From Actinomadura craniellae (GTDB lineage: Bacteria; Actinomycetota; Actinomycetes; Streptosporangiales; Streptosporangiaceae): 64,000 bases of DNA. Both the position numbers and the translations under genes were made by a program. Of the stretch, positions 46,401 through 56,358 are shown piece by piece. The notes below the pieces were generated by a model that was given only the letters and a program-made list of their open reading frames with translations, made no database searches and was not told the DNA's origin. The stretch is from positions 62,001 through 126,000 of the forward strand of contig NZ_QLYX01000001.1 of NCBI RefSeq assembly GCF_003289645.1, written 5' to 3'. Each line of letters begins with the position of its first letter. Position 1 is the first letter of the stretch.

Positions 46401-49400
46401 GCCGGGTTCCACCACGGAGTGCACCCTCTACGAGTACGAGGGCGGCTCCCACTACCGCACCGCGGTGCTGGACGACAACCCGACCGGCTACTGGCGGCTG
46501 AACGAGCCCAGCGGAGCGACGATCAACAACGTCGTCCCCACGGTCCTGGGCGGCGGCAACGCCACCGCGACCAGCACCACCTACGGCCACACCGGGGCGC
46601 TGACCGGCACCGGCGACACCGCGCTCGGCTTCAACGGCACCACGTCCCGGGTCAGGCTGCCCGACCGCCTGATCAGCCGGGAGGACGGCCACCTCTCGGT
46701 GGAGCTGTGGTTCAAGACCACCGGCAAGGGCACCCTCTTCTCCCACCAGAACGCGACCATGGGGACGGCGTCCAGCAGGTACACCCCCGCCGTCTACATC
46801 GGGAACGACGGCAAGCTCCGCGCCCAGTTCTGGAACGGCTCGGCCAACCCGATCACCTCGGCGGCCGCGGTCAACAACGGCCAGTGGCACCACGTCGTCC
46901 TGTCCGGCCAGGGCGGCAGCCAGACCCTCTACCTCGACGGCGACGTGGTGGGCACCCGCACCGGCGCCATCGACCACCTCAACACCCCCTACGCCTACCT
47001 CGGCTACGGCTGGGCCTCACCGAGCTGGCCGCAGACGGTCGCCGCGCACGGCGCCTTCATGTACACCGGCCAGATCGATGACGTGGCCGTCTACGACCGG
47101 ACCCTGGACCTGGGCGCGGTCCGCGCCCACTACGCCACCCGGCTGGAGGCCCAGCAGCTCGACAAGGTGACGCTGCCCAGCGGCCGGATCCAGGCGATCA
47201 ACACCTACGACGTCGCCAACGACCGGCTGGCCACGCACGTGGACCGCAACGGCGGCACCTGGACGCTGGGCACCCCCACCTACACCGGCACCGCCGACGA
47301 GCCGGTCCGCAACATCACGCTGACCGACCCGCGCAGCGGCACGCTCGACTACACCTACGACCCGCTGCGCGGTAACCGGCTGGTCACCGAGAAGGACCAG
47401 CTCGACCACACCACGACCTACGCCTACGACACCGGCGGCAACATCTCCAAGATCACAGACCGGAACGGCAACGTCACCGACCTGTGGTACGACGAGCGCG
47501 GCAACAAGCGCTACCAGCAGCGCTGCCGCGACGCCGACACCTGCCACCGGGAGTACTGGGAGTACTACGTCAACGCGGCCGACCCGTTCGACCCGCGCAA
47601 CGACCAGCTCACCCAGTACACCGACGGCCGGACCCTCAACCCGTACTCCACCCCGTACGCGTTCTGGTGGCAGTACGACACCCACGGCCAGCAGATCTCG
47701 GCGTTCATGCCGCCGACCGATGACCACCCCTACCGCGGCCTGAACTACACCTACACCGACGGCACCGAGCCCGCGGTCGGCGGCGGCACCACCCCGGCCG
47801 GGCTGCTCAAGACCCGCACCAACAACAGCGGGACCACCGTCCTCACCAACGCCTACAACTCGGCCGGCGACCTGGCCCGCACCACCGACGCCGCCGGCAA
47901 GGTCGTCGAGTTCGGCTACGACGCGCTCGGCCGGGTGACCGGCCGGACCGAGATCACCACCGCCCACCCCGCCGGCGTCACCACCACCTTCGGCTACGAC
48001 GGCCAGGGACGGCTGATCCGGCAGACCGGCCCGCCGGTGCTCAACGAGATCACCAACGCCACCCACACGGCAGAGCTGCGCCGCACCTACGACGCCGACG
48101 GCAACCCGCTCACCCAGACCCTCGCCGACACCACCGGCGGCAACCCCGACCGCGTCACCACCCACACCTACGACGCGCACGGCCGGATCCACACCACCAC
48201 CGACCCCGAGGGCGGGACGGAGACCTACGGCCACGACACGACCGGCGCCCGGACCAGCCTGACCGACGCGGCCGGCGCCCAGTACACGTTCGCCTACTCG
48301 GTGCGCGGCGAGCTGCAGACCCGCACCCTGGAGGACTGGACCGGCAACCCGAACAACCCCAGCCCCGCCGCCGACGTCGTCCTGGACTCCTACGCCTACG
48401 ACCCCGGCGGCCGGCTCGCCTCGCACACCGACGCCATGGGCCGGACCAGGGCGTACGCGTACTACGGTGACGACCTCCTCGCCACCGTCACCGCCCAGAA
48501 CGCCCGGGTGAACGGCTCGACCACCCCGCAGAACGTGCCGCTGGAATCCCGCACCTACGACGGCGGCGGGCGGCTGACCTCCCTGGTCGCCGGCGGGCAG
48601 CAGCGCACCGACTACGTGTACGACGAGACCGGCACGCTGATCGCGGAGATCATCGACCCCGAGGGCGTCGCCCGCCGCACCGACTACCGGCTGAACCCCG
48701 ACAACCAGATCATCAAGATCACCCGGACGGGCGCCGACACCGAGGACGACGACGTCACCGACTTCACCTACGACGACCTGGGCCGGATGACGGGCCAGAC
48801 CGTCGACAACGGTGACGAGAACCTCACCACCACGCTCACCCTGGACCAGCGGGGCCTGGTCACCCAGGTGGTCGAACCCCGGGGGAACGCCCCCGGCGCC
48901 ACCCCCGCGAACTACGCGACCACCATGCGGTACGACGCCGCGGGACAGCTCGTCCAGGTGACCGCGCCCCCGGTGCAGGTGGTCCGCGGCGAGGGGACCC
49001 CCGCCACCGCCCAGCCCGTCACCCGGATGGGCTACAACGCCGGCGGCGAGCAGACCCACGTCACCGACCCCGAGGGACGCACGGTCACCACCGGCTACGA
49101 CAAGGCCGGCCGGCCGATCTCAACGACCTCTCCCGCGTACACCCCGCCGAACGGGACCGCCCTCACCCCGCAGGTCACCACGGAGTACGACGCCGCCGGA
49201 CGGATCATCGAGGCGACCAACGCCCGCGGCCACACCACCAAGCACTTCTACGACGTGCTCGGCAACCTCGTCCGCACCGAGGACCCCAAGCTCGCCGACG
49301 AGAGCCAGCCCGGCAAGTGGCGGTTCGAGTACGACCTGCTCGGCGAGCAACTGGCCGCCACCGACCCGACCGGCGCCCGGGTCGAGGCCACCTACGACGA

Positions 49401-52400
49401 CCTGGGCCGCCAGATCACCCAGACCGTCCTGGAGCGGTACCCGACGCCCGCCGCGTACACCACGCACACGGCCTACGACCCGGCCGGGAACCCGACCTCC
49501 ACCACCCGGCCCGCCGGGGACTCGATCACGAACGTCTACAACGGCGCAGGCGACCTCACCGAGGTCACCAACGCACTCGGCAAGACGTCCACCTTCGGCT
49601 ACGACTTCGCCGGCCGGATGGTCAAGGCCACCGACCCGCTCGGCCACAGCACCGTCGCGGGCTTCGACCGGGCCGGCCGGCAGACCACCGCTCGGGACCT
49701 GGACGAGAACGGCGCTGTGCTGCGGACCGTCGGCTTCGGCTACGACCCGGCGGGCAACCGCACCAGCGTCACCTCCGCCGAGGGCCACACCAAGCAGTAC
49801 GCCTACGACGCGGGCAACCGGCTCACCCAGCTCGTCGAACCGGTGTCGGCCGGCACGTCCATCACCACCGCCTTCGGCTATGACGCCGGCGGCCAGCGCA
49901 CCCGGCTGACCGACGGCCGCGGCAACACCACGGTCACCACCTATAACACCCTCGGCCTGGTCGAGGCGGTCATCGAACCCGTCACCAGCGCCTACCCCAC
50001 CCTGGAGGCGCGTTCCTGGACGACCTCCTACGACGGCGCGGGCAACCCCGTCTTCGAGGACAAGCCCGGCGAGGTGACCGTCACCCGGACCTTCGACGAG
50101 CTCGGCCGGCTGACCAGGGAGGCCGGGGTCGGTGGCACGGGGACCACCCCTGATCGGCGGTTCGGGTACGACCTGGCGGGCCGCAGGCTCCGCGTCTCGG
50201 CCCCCGACGCCGACATCCTCACCACCTACAACGACCGCAGCCTGCCGCTGTCCACGATCAGCCCCGGCGGCCAGACCGCCCAGTTCGCCTACGACGCCAA
50301 CGGCCGCCCCACCAGCCGCACGGACGCGGCCGGGACCACCGGGTTCTCCTGGAACGGCGCCGACCTGCTGGACGCGGTCACCGACCCCGCCACCGGCTAC
50401 GCGACCACCCGGGCCTATGACGACGCGGGACGGCTGACCGACCTCATCTACGGAGCCGGCGGAGCACAACGCCACTACGACTACGACCCGCTCGACCGGC
50501 CGACGACCGACGAGCTCACCACGCCTGGTGGGGCCACTCTGGCCAAGATCACCTACGCCTACGACGATGACGACCGGCTCACCCAGAAGACCACCACCGG
50601 CACGGCTGGGGCGGGCACGAACGGCTACGAGTACGACCACGCCGGCCGCCTGACCAAGTGGACAGCCCCCGGCGGCGCCATCACCGACTACGGCTGGGAC
50701 GCCGCCGGCAACCTCGTCCAGGCCGGCTCGACCACCTACACCTACAGCGCACGCAACCGCCTGACCTCCGACGGCACCAAAACCTACGAGTACTCCGCCC
50801 GCGGCACCCTCCGCACCGACGGGCCGGTCGCCATCGGCTACGACGCCTTCGACCGCCTAGTCAGCGAAGGCAACATCAGGTACGCCTACGACGGCCTGAA
50901 CCGCGTCGCCAAACGCACCGACACCTCGACGGGCACCACCACCCGCTCTATCTACTCCACCGATGGCAACGACCTGTCGGCGATCCTCAATCCCGACGGC
51001 ACCGTCCAGTCCGCCTTCGCCCGCGACCCAGGGGGTGGCCTGCTCAGCGTTCAGTCCGGCAGCCAGTCCCATCTGGCGTACTCCGACCGCCACGACGATC
51101 TGACCGCCACCTTCAACCCCGCTGGTACGACCCTGACCGGCTCCAAGTCCTACGATCCCTTCGGTAAGGTCACTGCCAATGGCGGGGCCGGTACTCCACT
51201 GGGTTACCAGGGTGAATACACCGACGGCACCACTGGCCGCGTCAACATGCACGCCCGCTGGTACACCCCTGGGACGGGAAGCTTCGCCTCCCGTGACGAC
51301 TGGACTCTGGAACCTGACCCCAGCGCTAGGGCGAATCGCTATACCTACACCGGCGGCGATCCTCTGTCCCGCATCGACCCATCCGGCCATGATTGGCTTG
51401 ATTTTCTCAACCACACACTACAACTGGCTATCAAGCCCAGCCCTATGGGGTGGGTTGTGTGGGGTGCGGAAGCAATGTGGTGGATCATAAAGCCCAAGCC
51501 GGTAGCCGCCCATCCGTGTGAGATGCCAGGGGGTCCCCCGTGTCCTGTAGTTAGGGGGGATGAGGAGCCTAAAGGTGGTCACCATCAAATCTATTACGAG
51601 ACAGATTCCATCTATAGAAAAGGTGGCCCTGTATGTGATTGGCGTTGTGTAGCTGTAGGGGGAGCGGGGGCGGCAGCAGCAGCGGCGGCGGCAGCAGCCC
51701 GGGCAGCGATGCAAGCGGCGTTGGCTAGGGCTGCGGCCCTCGCTCCGGCACCTCGACCACCGACAAAGCCGGGAATCAGCCAAAAAGATCTGAACAAGAT
51801 CCGCGACATTGCGGAAAGGGCGGTTCAAGTTGCCGGCGGCATAAACAAGGTCGTCGATATAATCAACGGGATCGATAATGCTCCCGATGCCCGCCCTGAT
51901 GAGTCGCCAGTTGATGGCGGGGGAGGTGGAAACCGCGACAGGGGCTGCACTCCTGTGAATGACTACGGGCCGGCAGTTCCTTACGAAATATACAAGGCCG
52001 CTCCTAATGGGAGGATGGCCAAGGATGGTGTTTATAAGAAAGGACTAGCGCACCCCCAGGGGATCTATGTGAGGTTCTGTAGTGCGCAGCAGTTGGGTGG
52101 TGGGAGTGCGGCAAATCCAAGCCTGCTTCCTCTAGGGTTTCCCCTCCCAGATGAAGCTACTGGAAAGTCGCGCAATCCAATCTATTCGAAAAAGCGTGGG
52201 GGTGGTTATAAGTGGGCTCGCTGTCATCTGAGAGGGGACAGTTTGGGGGGATCGGGGGATCTGCTCCAGAATCTGGTAACTTGCTATCAGACTCCAGTAA
52301 ATAGTCCTACGATGAGTAAGTATGAGGAAGACGTTGCCAGGGCAGTGAAACGCAATCAGATAGTGGACTACTGGTCCAGGCCAGTCTCTCCAGCGACTGG

Positions 52401-52557
52401 AGGTCCTCCACTGTATATACGCATTACTGCAAGGGGGAGATATCGCAATGGAGCGCCCGGTATAAACTTCGATGTGTGTATACTGAACAGCAGGTTCGGG
52501 TATCGTCCGGACAATAAAAGGGCTATGGTGATTCGAGGTGACGTTTGTGGATCTTGA
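43451..52557 (+). CDS. Secreted RHS-repeat polymorphic toxin with C-terminal nuclease (frameshift near 43870)
   Basis: A ~3,000-residue toxin. The N-terminus from GTG 43451 (GGAGG 5 nt upstream) has a signal or anchor segment (VRPVALLLALSLTVGLLGGG). One base appears missing at the CCC of 43869-43871: upstream frame ends QRTR, downstream continues PVRYRYKNPDGTW. Without the shift, only a GTG at 43933 would start the rest and export would be lost. Then follow a DNRLRE-type domain (about 44540-45090), DUF6531-like HQTGNYTTTVTD, a LamG domain (about 46450-47140), many YD repeats, and the RHS core end (GRVNMHARWYTPGTGSFAS). From about 51400 the sequence is AT-richer and variable: a poly-Ala stretch and a DNA/RNA non-specific endonuclease-like domain (WARCHLRGDSLGGSGDLLQN). 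The stop overlaps its immunity gene. Confidence 0.85.
51660..51745 (+). repeat. Poly-alanine-coding low-complexity tract in the toxin tip
   Basis: GCA/GCG-rich DNA encodes about ten consecutive alanines and then alternating Ala/Arg/Met, forming a probable flexible or helical linker between the RHS shell and the nuclease. Confidence 0.6.
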
Positions 52558-53101
52558 AACGATGATCGGGGCGCCGACGGTAACTCCACCGGCTGTAGAT
52601 TGGCTAGTATTGGAGCATTATATCGGCCTGACGCTTCCTGGTGATTACAAAGGTCTTTTTACGAAGTATGCCGATTTGGAATTCGATTCCTTTCTCTACC
52701 TTCCGCACCCTTATCTGGGGGAAGATGTCGACCAGGCTAAAAGTATTTTTGCGTACACTCTCGGCCCGCTGGCCGAAATGAATATGGGCCGAAATGAAAT
52801 TACCATGTTGGATAATTCGGGCAATCGGTTCGAAGTGGATCCTTACCCGATTTATCCCGAGCCCGGTGGGCTATTTAAGTGGGGCGATACCGTAAATGGT
52901 GATTATTGCCTATGGTCAACAATGGATCCCGATCCGGAAAAATGGACCGTGGTGGTTACGAATAGCTCGCTGTGGTGGCATTTTCCGGGTGGATTTACCG
53001 AATTCTTGATTGGGGTGATGGGGGGAGGGGTTTATTGCCCGCTGTTTCCCGAGATGTCGCCTGGTGCAATTCCTGATGTTGATCAAATTGAGGTAGTTTG
53101 A
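52547..53101 (+). CDS. SMI1/KNR4 (SUKH) immunity protein for the RHS nuclease
   Basis: A 184-residue SUKH-family protein, the usual partner of RHS nuclease tips. Motifs: LEHYIGLTLPGDYKGLFTKY, PYPIYPEPGGLFKWGD, GFTEFLIGVMGGGVYCP. It overlaps the toxin stop by 11 nt. GTG 52547 is preferred because GAGGTGA (52535-52541) lies 5 nt upstream; GTG 52538 is also in frame. GC is markedly lower than the RHS shell and equals the toxin tip, so tip and immunity gene moved as one cassette. Related to the orphan gene at 41108. Confidence 0.85.
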   Translation: MDLETMIGAPTVTPPAVDWLVLEHYIGLTLPGDYKGLFTKYADLEFDSFLYLPHPYLGEDVDQAKSIFAYTLGPLAEMNMGRNEITMLDNSGNRFEVDPYPIYPEPGGLFKWGDTVNGDYCLWSTMDPDPEKWTVVVTNSSLWWHFPGGFTEFLIGVMGGGVYCPLFPEMSPGAIPDVDQIEVV

Positions 53102-53217
53102 TTTATTGAAATCGAGACGGCCGTGCTGCAGTTCAGTGAGCTGGCCGGCAACGTCGTGGTGAGCCGCCGCCTGGTGGGAGCATCGCCCTGCGCTGGATGG
53201 CACCCGACGCTGGTGGT

Positions 53218-54423
53218 TCACCTGCTGAGCCATAGGTCCGGGCCGAAGACCTCATAGTGGATTGCTGAGGCGGTCAGGGCGTTGTTCAGCAGGTCGCTGC
53301 GTACCGCGCGCATGAAGGGCAGCGGGCCGCAGAGGTAGGCGGTCGTCCCGCCGGGCAGGGAGAGGCCGTTCAGGTCGGCCCGGCCGGTGGAGACGTTCGG
53401 GGTGGGGAGCAGGTCGGCGCCCGATTCGTACCACAGGTGCAGGGAGGCGTTCGGCAGCCGTCCGGCGAGTTCGACCTGCTCGTCGCGGTGGATGTGGTCG
53501 GCGGGTGACCGGTCGGCGTGCACCACGATCACCCGGCGTCCGGAGGAGGTGGCCGCCAGGTGGTCCAGCATGGACAGCATGGGGGTGACGCCGATGCCCG
53601 CCGAGGCCAGCAGGAGCGGGGCGTCACCCTCGGGAAGCGTCAGGTCGCCGAAGGGCAGGGAGACTTCCAGGACGTCACCGGCCTGGGCGTGGGCGTGTAG
53701 CCAGGACGACACTTCGCCGTCGGGGACGGAGCCGTCGGCCGCCCTCTCCCGCTTGACGGTGATGCGCCAGTTCTCCCGGCCGGGTGCGGCTGACAGGCTG
53801 TATTGGCGGATCTGCCGGGCGCCGTCGGGGAGTTCCGCCCGCACGCTGACGTACTGCCCCGGCCGGAACGGCGGCAGCGGCAGCCCGTCGGGTCGCCGCA
53901 GGACGAAGGAGGCCGCGCCGGCGGACTCGTCCCGGCGTTCGGCGATCTCCAGTTTCCGCCAGACGTCGCCGTCGGCGACCGACGCCTGCTCGTACAGCCG
54001 GGCCTCCAGGGCGATGAGCGCGTTGGCCATCAGCCAGTAGACCTCGTCCCACGCGGCGGCGACCTCGGGGGTGACGGCGTCGCCGAGCACCTCGGCGACG
54101 GCGCCCAGCAGGTGCCGGCCGACGACCGTGTACTGGTCGGGGGTGATCCCCAGCGAGGCGTGCTTGTGGGCGATGCGCGACAGGACGGCGTCGGGGCGCT
54201 CGTCGGGGCGCTCCACCAGCATGGTGGCGAAGGCGGCGACGGCGCCGGCGAGGGCCTCCCGCTGGGCGCCGCTGGCCTGGTTCGCCCGGTTGAAGAGGTT
54301 CCGCAGCAGGTCGGGGTGCTCCTCGAACAGCCGCCGGTAGAACAGTTCGGTGATGGCGGGCAGGGCGGCGCCCACGGCCGGGAGGGTGGCTCGCACGACC
54401 GGGGTCGACTGGACGGAAAGCAT
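53218..54423 (-). CDS. hmp: Flavohemoprotein (nitric oxide dioxygenase)
   Basis: A 401-residue enzyme oxidising NO to nitrate with O2 and NAD(P)H. The globin domain (about 1-135) has the B10 tyrosine of ELFYRRLF (Tyr 29), NQASGAQREAL, and the proximal heme histidine in IAHKHASLG (His 88). The FAD domain has RQYSLSAAP and the NAD domain has GIGVTPMLSML and YLCGPLPFM. Length fits. The ATG at 54423 has AGGAGT upstream; a longer reading to 54498 has no support. The NsrR-type regulator lies just upstream on the same strand, with a candidate operator between them. Confidence 0.95.
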   Translation of the reverse strand: MLSVQSTPVVRATLPAVGAALPAITELFYRRLFEEHPDLLRNLFNRANQASGAQREALAGAVAAFATMLVERPDERPDAVLSRIAHKHASLGITPDQYTVVGRHLLGAVAEVLGDAVTPEVAAAWDEVYWLMANALIALEARLYEQASVADGDVWRKLEIAERRDESAGAASFVLRRPDGLPLPPFRPGQYVSVRAELPDGARQIRQYSLSAAPGRENWRITVKRERAADGSVPDGEVSSWLHAHAQAGDVLEVSLPFGDLTLPEGDAPLLLASAGIGVTPMLSMLDHLAATSSGRRVIVVHADRSPADHIHRDEQVELAGRLPNASLHLWYESGADLLPTPNVSTGRADLNGLSLPGGTTAYLCGPLPFMRAVRSDLLNNALTASAIHYEVFGPDLWLSR

Positions 54424-54433
54424 CGGCACTCCT

Positions 54434-54456
54434 TTACTGGTATCTGATACTCCAAT
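54434..54456. promoter_or_regulatory. Candidate NsrR operator at hmp
   Basis: An 11-1-11 inverted repeat centred at 54445 with a perfect core GTATCTGATAC (54440-54450); the outer arms pair weakly. It abuts the hmp ribosome site, the expected position for NsrR repression. Confidence 0.5.
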
Positions 54457-54505
54457 TTTTGGTCCGGCGCGGGCCGCGCGGGCGGCACCGGCCGGCACGC
54501 GACCG

Positions 54506-54946
54506 TCAGTCCGGGGCCCGGCCCAGGGACAGCAGCACGGGCCCGGTGGGGGAAGCCGCGAGATCGTCGACGGTGACGTGGTCCAGCGAGGCGTAGAAGG
54601 CCTCCTGCGCCTGGCGCAGCGCGTACCGCAACCGGCAGGCGCCCGCCAGGGGGCAGGGGTGGTCCCCTTCGCACACGACCGTCTCCCGGTCGCCCTCCAG
54701 CGCGCGGACCAGCTCGCCCACCCGCGTGCGGCGGCCCGGATCGGTGAGCGCGAGCCCGCCGTTGCGTCCCCGCCGGGCCTCGATCACGCCCAGATGCTGC
54801 AGGTGGGAGATCGCCTTCGCCATGTGCGTGTAGGGGACGTTCATGGCCTCGGCGATCTGCCGGGTGGTGAGCAGGTCCTCGCCGCCCATGACGGCCAGGC
54901 GCATCACCGCCCGGAGCGCCAGATCCGTGTACCTGGTCAGTCGCAC
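54506..54946 (-). CDS. nsrR: Rrf2-family nitric-oxide-sensing repressor NsrR
   Basis: A 146-residue Rrf2 regulator. The winged HTH reads RYTDLALRAVMRLAVMG and TTRQIAEAMNVPYTHMAKAI; the iron-sulfur ligands are in VCEGDHPCPLAGACRL (Cys-x5-Cys-x5-Cys), typical of NsrR. NO destroys the cluster and relieves repression. The start is GTG 54946 (VRLTRYTD). Adjacent hmp on the same strand and matching palindromes before both genes support NsrR rather than IscR or RsrR. Confidence 0.92.
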   Translation of the reverse strand: MRLTRYTDLALRAVMRLAVMGGEDLLTTRQIAEAMNVPYTHMAKAISHLQHLGVIEARRGRNGGLALTDPGRRTRVGELVRALEGDRETVVCEGDHPCPLAGACRLRYALRQAQEAFYASLDHVTVDDLAASPTGPVLLSLGRAPD

Positions 54947-54961
54947 ACCTGCACGCTAGCA

Positions 54962-54984
54962 AAGTTGCATCCAAGATTCGTATT
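54962..54984. promoter_or_regulatory. Candidate NsrR operator upstream of nsrR
   Basis: AAGTTGCATCC-A-AGATTCGTATT has the 11-1-11 geometry of NsrR sites; the right arm is close to the family half-site AAATGCGTATT. It sits 16 nt before the nsrR start, suggesting autoregulation. Confidence 0.45.
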
Positions 54985-55085
54985 TAACGGACTGTGATAC
55001 GCACCTCACCGGGGACCGACCCCGGGCCGGGCGCCCTGCGACGGCTCCCTTGCCCGCGCGGGCGGGAGGCCCCAGGCTGGCGGGC

Positions 55086-55445
55086 ATGCGGTTGATGCAT
55101 CTGGGCCTGCCCGTGCGCGACGTCCGGCGCAGCCGGCGGTTCTACGAGACCTACTTCGGGTTCGACCCGGCCACCGTCCAGGAGTACGAGGACGGGACGA
55201 CGATCATCCGGGACGTCGGCGGGTTCGACCTCGCCCTGCACGGCGGCCAGGAGGTCGGAGCGCTGCCGGAGTTCCTGCACTTCGGCTTCCGGCTGTCCGG
55301 CCCGGAGGCGGTGCGCGAGCTGCTGGCCCGGGTGGAGGCCGGCGGGGCCGAGATCATCGAACGGTACGACACGCCCGCCCACGTGTCGTTCAAGTGCGCC
55401 GACCCGGACGGCCACCGGGTGGAGGCGTACTGGGAACCCGGGTGA
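55086..55445 (+). CDS. VOC superfamily (glyoxalase-like) protein
   Basis: A 119-residue VOC-fold protein with the opening strand MRLMHLGLPVRDVRRSRRFY, FHFGFRLSGPEAVRELL and the closing CADPDGHRVEAYWEP. The metal ligands of the fold (His near the start, Glu near the end) appear present. It could be a lyase, dioxygenase-like or resistance protein; the family is too diverse to assign. The ATG at 55086 is used; the ribosome site is weak. Divergent from nsrR. Confidence 0.85.
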   Translation: MRLMHLGLPVRDVRRSRRFYETYFGFDPATVQEYEDGTTIIRDVGGFDLALHGGQEVGALPEFLHFGFRLSGPEAVRELLARVEAGGAEIIERYDTPAHVSFKCADPDGHRVEAYWEPG

Positions 55446-55613
55446 GGGCTCGGTGCGGTGAACCCAGGTGCCGTGCGGTGCCGGAGCGCGGAGGAAATGC
55501 CGGTGGGCCAGGGGGCGGCCGCCGGCTCTTCGGCGGTTGCCGGGCTGCGAGGCGCGACGTGACCATGCCGGTGGTGGCGGATCCTGCGCAACGGTCGCTC
55601 AGTCACCGGGCAA

Positions 55614-55627
55614 GGTTGCATGCAACC
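55614..55627. promoter_or_regulatory. Perfect 14-bp palindrome, VapBC autoregulatory operator candidate
   Basis: GGTTGCATGCAACC lies 20 nt before the antitoxin ATG, followed by another TGCATGC and a TAAAGT -10-like hexamer. Ribbon-helix-helix antitoxins typically bind such sites with their toxin. Confidence 0.6.
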
Positions 55628-55646
55628 TGCATGCTAAAGTGCTGGC

Positions 55647-55871
55647 ATGGGAGTCATACAGATCCGGGACGTCCCTGACGAGACCGAGCGGACGCTGAAG
55701 GCGCGGGCCGAGCGCGAGGGCAAGTCGCTGACGGCCTACGTGCGCGACCTGCTGAACGAGGAGGCCGCCACCCCGACCCTGGACGAGGTGATGGCCAGGA
55801 TCGCCGCTGATGAGCCGGTGCCCTACGACCCCGACTTCGTCCGCGAGAGCCTGCGCGAGGGGCATCGGTGA
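55647..55871 (+). CDS. vapB: Ribbon-helix-helix antitoxin (VapB/FitA-like)
   Basis: A 74-residue antitoxin. The N-terminal RHH reads MGVIQIRDVPDETERTLKAR followed by AEREGKSLTAYVRDLLNEE, like FitA-type VapBs. The acidic C-terminal tail would wrap the toxin. The ATG at 55647 follows the palindrome; its stop overlaps the toxin GTG by 4 nt, the standard coupled toxin-antitoxin layout. Confidence 0.9.
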   Translation: MGVIQIRDVPDETERTLKARAEREGKSLTAYVRDLLNEEAATPTLDEVMARIAADEPVPYDPDFVRESLREGHR

Positions 55872-56281
55872 GCCTGGTCGTCGACGCCTCCATCGTCTTC
55901 CGCCTGCTGGCCAACGTGAAAGGCGACGACCTTCTCCGGCAGCGGCTGGCCCGCAAGCTCCATGCCCCGGCGGTGATCGACGTGGAGATCGCCTCGGTGG
56001 TGCGCGGGCATGTGATCACCAGCAAGCCGCAGGTGCGCATCTCCGAAGCGCGGGCGCAGATCATGCTGGAGCGCTACTCCCAGCTCAAGATCGTCCGCCA
56101 TCCCATGCAACCGCTCCAGCGCCGCGTGCTGGAACTGCGGAACAACCTCACCGCCTACGACGGCATGTACGTGGCCCTCGCCGAACTGCTGGGGGTGCCG
56201 CTGCTCACCGACGACGCCAAGTTCGCCGGTTCGACGGGACACCGGGCCGAGATCCACCGCTACCCGCCACCCCAGGCGTAG
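55868..56281 (+). CDS. vapC: PIN-domain ribonuclease toxin VapC
   Basis: A 137-residue PIN-domain RNase. The acidic metal-binding set is intact: Asp 6 (VVDASIVF), Glu 40 (IDVEIASV), Asp 98 (AYDGMYVALAE) and Asp 115/116 (LLTDDAKFA). The start is GTG 55868, overlapping the antitoxin stop. It should cleave a tRNA or rRNA target when free of VapB. Length is typical. Confidence 0.92.
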   Translation: MSLVVDASIVFRLLANVKGDDLLRQRLARKLHAPAVIDVEIASVVRGHVITSKPQVRISEARAQIMLERYSQLKIVRHPMQPLQRRVLELRNNLTAYDGMYVALAELLGVPLLTDDAKFAGSTGHRAEIHRYPPPQA

Positions 56282-56358
56282 CACGACGGCCGCACCGGGC
56301 ACCTCGGGATGCGCCCGCGGCCCTCGGGCGGAGGCGTGCCGGAAATCCGGAAAGGCGC

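Noticed and set aside
43609-46977. A 1,122-codon minus-strand frame opposite the RHS 5' half
   Set aside because: Shadow of the RHS coding strand, with low-complexity Val/Gly/Arg composition and no start signal.
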